A stretch of 64,000 bases of DNA, taken from assembly GCA_902780635.1 (NCBI GenBank), contig CACZGH010000008.1, positions 1 through 64,000 on the forward strand. The letters are read 5' to 3'. The notes under the pieces are model-generated. The model was not told the origin of the DNA, did no database searches, and worked only from the letters and a program-made list of their open reading frames with translations. This stretch comes from an uncultured Prevotellaceae bacterium (GTDB taxonomy: Bacteria > Bacteroidota > Bacteroidia > Bacteroidales > Bacteroidaceae). This document shows positions 60,876-64,000 of the stretch, piece by piece. Position numbers and translations under genes: made by a program. Every line of letters starts with the position of its first letter. Within the stretch, counting starts at the first letter, position 1.

Positions 60876-61814
60876 ATGAATGGGATGATTGTCATACTCG
60901 GACCCACCGCCAGTGGGAAGACCACGCTGGCGGCAGCACTCGCGGCAGAAATCGGCGGCGAGATCATCAGCGCTGACAGCCGTCAGGTATACCGGCGTAT
61001 GGACATCGGCACGGGAAAAGACCTCGACGACTATGTGGTCGAGGGCAAGACCATCCTGTATCACCTTATTGATATATGTGAACCGGGCTCGAAGTACAAC
61101 CTCTTCAGATACCAAGAAGATTTCCTCCGCGCCTATCAGCAGGTCATCGCACGGCAACACGTACCCATCTTGTGCGGAGGAACTGGTTTGTATATCGAGG
61201 CGGTGCTGAAAGGTTACAACCTCTCGCCAGTGCCGCAAAACCAGGAACTACGCACAAAACTGGAGGGCAAGACGCTCGATGAATTGACCGTCATCCTGCG
61301 AGACCTCAAAGACCTCAACGGCAGTCACATGCACAACGAGACGGATGTGGACACCGCACAACGCGCTATCCGAGCCATCGAGATAGAGGAATATAATAGG
61401 ACCCATCCCACCGAAAGGAGAAACTTCCCTGAGATCCATGCGACAGTCTTTGGAGTAGATATCGAAAGGGAGGAGCGACGACGCAAAATCACAGCACGGC
61501 TGCGTCAGCGTCTCGAACAGGGTATGATAGAGGAGGTGAGACAACTGCTCGACAGCGGTATCTCTGCCGAAGACCTGATTTATTATGGCTTGGAGTACAA
61601 ATACGTCACGGAGTATGTCATCGGACGTATCTCTTACGAAGAGATGTTCCGCCAACTGGAGATCGCCATCCACCAGTTTGCCAAAAGACAGATGACATGG
61701 TTTCGTGGCATGGAGAAAAGAGGCGTCGCCATACAGTGGATCAATGCGATGTGGCCCACAGCGCAAAAAGTCAGTTTCATCAAGTCAAAAATACAGAACC
61801 CTAACTCCCAATAG
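60876..61814 (+). CDS. miaA: tRNA dimethylallyltransferase
   Basis: The protein has 312 residues. It adds a dimethylallyl group to A37 of tRNAs reading codons that start with U. The P-loop 'ILGPTASGKTTLAAALA' is near residue 6, 'EIISADSRQVYRRMDIGTGK' near 28, 'HLIDICEPG' near 64, 'GGTGLYIEAVLKG' near 100 and 'VDTAQRAIRAIEIEE' near 157. 'LIYYGLEYKYVTEYVIGRISYEEM' is in the C-terminal part. The start at 60876 is uncertain: the promoter would give a nearly leaderless mRNA, and the second ATG at 60885 is possible. It is followed 29 nt later by the lipid-kinase-like gene. Confidence 0.95.
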   Translation: MNGMIVILGPTASGKTTLAAALAAEIGGEIISADSRQVYRRMDIGTGKDLDDYVVEGKTILYHLIDICEPGSKYNLFRYQEDFLRAYQQVIARQHVPILCGGTGLYIEAVLKGYNLSPVPQNQELRTKLEGKTLDELTVILRDLKDLNGSHMHNETDVDTAQRAIRAIEIEEYNRTHPTERRNFPEIHATVFGVDIEREERRRKITARLRQRLEQGMIEEVRQLLDSGISAEDLIYYGLEYKYVTEYVIGRISYEEMFRQLEIAIHQFAKRQMTWFRGMEKRGVAIQWINAMWPTAQKVSFIKSKIQNPNSQ

Positions 61815-61843
61815 CCAATCCTGAATCCCTAAACCCGAAAAAT

Positions 61844-62776
61844 ATGTCCGCACAAGAGAAAAAATGGGGCATCATCTACTGCCCGAAAAGTGGATCACTG
61901 AGACCAAAAAGTCGCTGGCAGAAAATAGAGAAATGCCTCAGCGATAAGGGCGTCAGCTATGACTTCGTGCAAAGCGAAAACAGTAGCAGCGTGGAGAGAC
62001 TGGTCAAGATGATGATCAACAATGGCTATACCACCATCGTCATGGTGGGAGGTGACTCAGCTCTCAACGAGGCTGTCAACTGCTTGATGCAGACAGAGAA
62101 AAAGGTGAGAGACGAAATCGCACTCGGCGTCATACCCAATGGTCTCATGAACGATTTTGCCAAATTCTGGGACATCCGTGAGAGTGACATCGAGCGTACC
62201 ATCGATATACTCATACAGCACAGGGTAAGAAGAGTGGACCTGGGATGTATCCGCTATAATAATAAGAATGGAGAACGCTGCCGCAGATATTTCCTCAACT
62301 GCATGAACATCGGACTGGTGGCGTCGGTGATACAGCAGAGAAGAAGGTCGAGCGGACCCTTCGGATGGCGAAAACTGGCTTTCATTCCGTCGTCTCTGCT
62401 CATGATTTTCCAACGGTTGGAATATAAGATGAAACTGCGCATCAATACGGATGTCATCGACAGAAAAGTGATGACCGTGTGCATCGGCAATGCACAGGGC
62501 TATGGATTCACACCCAGCGCTGTGCCCTATAACGGACTGCTTGATGTGTCGGTGGTATATCATCCGGAGGTGGCACAACTGATAGAGGGATTCTACCTGC
62601 TCTATAGTGGAAAGATACTCAACCACAAAAGCGTACACCCCTATCGCACACGTGAAGTGACAGTAGAGAAAGCGGAACGAGCCCTCATTGGCATCGACGG
62701 ACGACTGATGAACACACCCGTAGGTCCCTTCAAAGTCACCGTAGAACAGGAAATCCTCAATTTCATTATCCCATAA
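61844..62776 (+). CDS. Diacylglycerol/lipid kinase-like protein (YegS/DgkB fold)
   Basis: The protein has 310 residues. The N-terminal nucleotide-binding part has 'YCPKSGSLRPKSRWQKIEKCL' near 13 and the glycine-rich loop 'IVMVGGDSALNEAVN' near 67, where most kinases have GGDGT. The next motif reads 'LGVIPNGLMNDFAKFW' near 95, in place of PxGTxNDFA. The C-terminal beta domain includes 'MTVCIGNAQGYGFTPSAVPYNGLLDVSVVY' in outline and 'VEKAERALIGIDGR'. The changed nucleotide-binding loops make activity uncertain; it may use another donor or be a lineage-specific form. It is probably co-transcribed with miaA. Confidence 0.85.
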   Translation: MSAQEKKWGIIYCPKSGSLRPKSRWQKIEKCLSDKGVSYDFVQSENSSSVERLVKMMINNGYTTIVMVGGDSALNEAVNCLMQTEKKVRDEIALGVIPNGLMNDFAKFWDIRESDIERTIDILIQHRVRRVDLGCIRYNNKNGERCRRYFLNCMNIGLVASVIQQRRRSSGPFGWRKLAFIPSSLLMIFQRLEYKMKLRINTDVIDRKVMTVCIGNAQGYGFTPSAVPYNGLLDVSVVYHPEVAQLIEGFYLLYSGKILNHKSVHPYRTREVTVEKAERALIGIDGRLMNTPVGPFKVTVEQEILNFIIP

Positions 62777-62812
62777 GCCTCATTTGACCAATTTCGAAGT
62801 GAGGGGCGGGCA

Positions 62813-63550
62813 TTATCCTACATTAGAGATCTTTCTTAGCTCCTCTACCTCTGATATCCTGATTTTCTTGCCCACCATCTCTATCAACCCCTCGTTGGCA
62901 AATGCCGACAAGGTGCGGATGGCATTGCCTGTGGTCATGTTGGAGAGACTTGCGATGTTTTCGCGACTCAGACTCGCACACAATGTCACACCATCTTTCT
63001 CCATACCATAACGCTCGATGAGCAGCAACAGCGTTTCCGCCAGACGACCGCGAATGTGCTTCTGCGTCAGGTTCACCAGACGGGTACCCGACTGACCCAG
63101 CAACAGAGACAGATGCTCCACTAACTGAAGGCAAAACGCCGCATTCGCACTTGTCAGTTCAGAAACCACTGACAGTGGTACAGACACCACCGTACTTGGC
63201 TCGATGGCTACGGCGGTGGCAAGGTAAGGCTCATGGGCGAAAAAGGCACGGTAGCCAAATAGCTCCATCGGTTGGACGAGTCGCAAAATCTGATGACGAC
63301 CACCCACACCACATTTGCAGATTTTCACCTTGCCATGGACCAAAACCAACATGCTGTCAGCGTGCGCGCCCTCTTCATAAATCACTTCGTTCTTGCGATA
63401 GGCAGACATTTGTAAACACCGCCGCAGCGACTGATGCTGGCTCTCTGTCAATGAACTGAAAAGCGAGGCCACAGCTGCAAAGGCACGTTCCTGGTCGGAA
63501 GATAGGGTCTGGGCGTTTGAATGACACACGCCCTTTTCTTTTTGCTTCAT
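62813..63550 (-). CDS. Crp/Fnr-family transcription regulator
   Basis: From the ATG at 63550 the protein has 245 residues; a longer frame of 12 codons runs over the promoter box. The cyclic-nucleotide-binding-like domain covers about 20-140 ('YEEGAHADSMLVLVHGKVKICKCG', 'LFGYRAFFAHEPYLATAVAIE'). A long dimer helix follows, and the winged helix is at 170-235 ('LSRENIASLSNMTTGNAIRTLSAFANEGLIEMVGKKI'). It lacks the N-terminal Cys cluster of FNR; two Cys in 'ICKCG' are not in the FNR positions. The ligand is unknown. It diverges from the glycogen debranching gene and could control it, an inference from position alone. Confidence 0.92.
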   Translation of the reverse strand: MKQKEKGVCHSNAQTLSSDQERAFAAVASLFSSLTESQHQSLRRCLQMSAYRKNEVIYEEGAHADSMLVLVHGKVKICKCGVGGRHQILRLVQPMELFGYRAFFAHEPYLATAVAIEPSTVVSVPLSVVSELTSANAAFCLQLVEHLSLLLGQSGTRLVNLTQKHIRGRLAETLLLLIERYGMEKDGVTLCASLSRENIASLSNMTTGNAIRTLSAFANEGLIEMVGKKIRISEVEELRKISNVG

Positions 63551-63554
63551 ATTA

Positions 63555-63587
63555 CAAAAATACAAATTTCTTACAGAATTGCCCAAA
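63555..63587 (-). promoter_or_regulatory. Possible promoter of the Crp/Fnr gene
   Basis: On the minus strand TTTG (63587-63584) and TATTTTTG (63562-63555) are 21 nt apart, but the box lies only 4 nt before the ATG at 63550. Either the mRNA is leaderless and starts further in, or the box is fortuitous. Confidence 0.4.
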
Positions 63588-63652
63588 TTTGGCGCACAAA
63601 ATCAAAAAGAAAACATAAAATAAAAAGAATGTGCAAAAAAACAAGGGCAGAA

Positions 63653-63684
63653 TTTGCTTTAAAACGCAAATTTTATTACCTTTG
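63653..63684 (+). promoter_or_regulatory. Promoter of the glycogen debranching gene
   Basis: TTTG (63653-63656) and TACCTTTG (63677-63684) are 20 nt apart, with the ATG 65 nt downstream. Confidence 0.72.
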
Positions 63685-63748
63685 CCAAAAGCGAACAGTT
63701 TTTCGCTAATCTCAAAATCTGATACGTTTTTAAACCTTAATTAATAAT

Positions 63749-64000
63749 ATGAGTTATCTACGATTAGAAAAAGCGCTGATGACCAACCTGCAGGAATCAC
63801 TGCCACGTGAGCTGCTTAGAACAAACCGCTCCGGAGCATATTCGTGTTCTACAATTGTAGACTGTAACACCAGGAAGTATCATGGACTCCTCGTGGTGCC
63901 CATACCAGAAATGGATGATGAGAACCACGTGCTCCTCTCTTCACTCGATGTCACAGTCGTTCAGCATGGAGCTGAATTCAATTTAGGACTGCATAAGTAT
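63749..64000 (+). CDS. Glycogen debranching enzyme, N-terminal part (3' end beyond window)
   Basis: Eighty-four codons are visible from the ATG at 63749 to the window end. The sequence has 'MSYLRLEKALMTNLQESLP', 'RTNRSGAYSCSTIVDCNTRKYHGLL' in outline and 'VVPIPEMDDENHVLLSSLDV', the opening of the GDE N-terminal domain of archaeal-type (GH133-like) debranching enzymes found throughout Bacteroidota. The full enzyme is usually about 650 residues and removes alpha-1,6 branches from glycogen. The catalytic domain is outside the window, so only the family is supported. It diverges from a Crp/Fnr gene. Confidence 0.85.
   Translation, partial: MSYLRLEKALMTNLQESLPRELLRTNRSGAYSCSTIVDCNTRKYHGLLVVPIPEMDDENHVLLSSLDVTVVQHGAEFNLGLHKY

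Overview
The window looks like chromosomal DNA of a Bacteroidota bacterium, most likely Prevotella or a close relative in Prevotellaceae. The evidence is a SusC/SusD pair run by an ECF sigma factor and FecR, many promoters of the Bacteroidota form TTG-(19-21)-TAnnTTTG, few Shine-Dalgarno sites, secreted proteins that end in a 'YDLxGRR...KGIYIxxGRKVIxK'-type tail, and a mid-range G+C with many TAnnTTTG boxes just upstream of genes. All identifications come from reading the sequence; no database search was run.

Layout. 1-14 kb is a polysaccharide utilisation locus: the end of a secreted protein, a PL1-type pectate lyase, an ECF sigma factor, a FecR anti-sigma factor, an STN-containing SusC, a SusD and a GH78 alpha-L-rhamnosidase. 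The enzymes point to pectin, probably rhamnogalacturonan. 14-17.4 kb holds a small PepSY-like protein, a tRNA-Arg(CCG) whose 3' end is copied twice next to large hairpins, and a secreted CE15-GH5 fusion enzyme. 17.6-33.8 kb is housekeeping: asnA, dnaX, then a long co-directional run from an FtsB-like protein through pyrC, a stand-alone methionine synthase activation domain, a metallophosphoesterase, an acyltransferase, a glycosyltransferase, mfd and a sodium:solute symporter, followed by trxB and a glutathione peroxidase on the other strand. 34-40 kb carries lipoproteins and secreted proteins, including a non-specific nuclease, then ribosomal protein L31. 40.4-45.1 kb has pyruvate phosphate dikinase and a membrane-bound PP2C-like protein that lacks a key metal ligand. 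45.4-49.7 kb has two secreted proteins with C-terminal sorting-type tails. 49.8-64 kb is again mostly core: tatC, tatA, a PAP2 phosphatase, trmO, a small peptide, tRNA-Phe, thiL, lpxK, sppA, a nucleotide-sugar epimerase, a GtrA-like protein, mscL, gapA, miaA, a lipid-kinase-like protein, a Crp/Fnr regulator and the start of a glycogen debranching enzyme.

How parts work together. The sigma-FecR-SusC group is a trans-envelope sensor: substrate at the STN-bearing SusC signals through FecR to release the sigma factor, which should switch on susCD and the pectin enzymes. An intrinsic terminator lies between sigma and FecR. The most unusual non-coding features are the tandem tRNA-tail/hairpin units (14.69-14.98 kb), a five-copy 37-bp palindromic array (35.40 kb) and a ten-copy 9-bp TCTAGA array (45.42 kb). 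Both arrays sit between convergent genes. G-rich 23-bp repeats and TTCGC-rich repeats are scattered through intergenic DNA, and one has become the 3' end of trxB.
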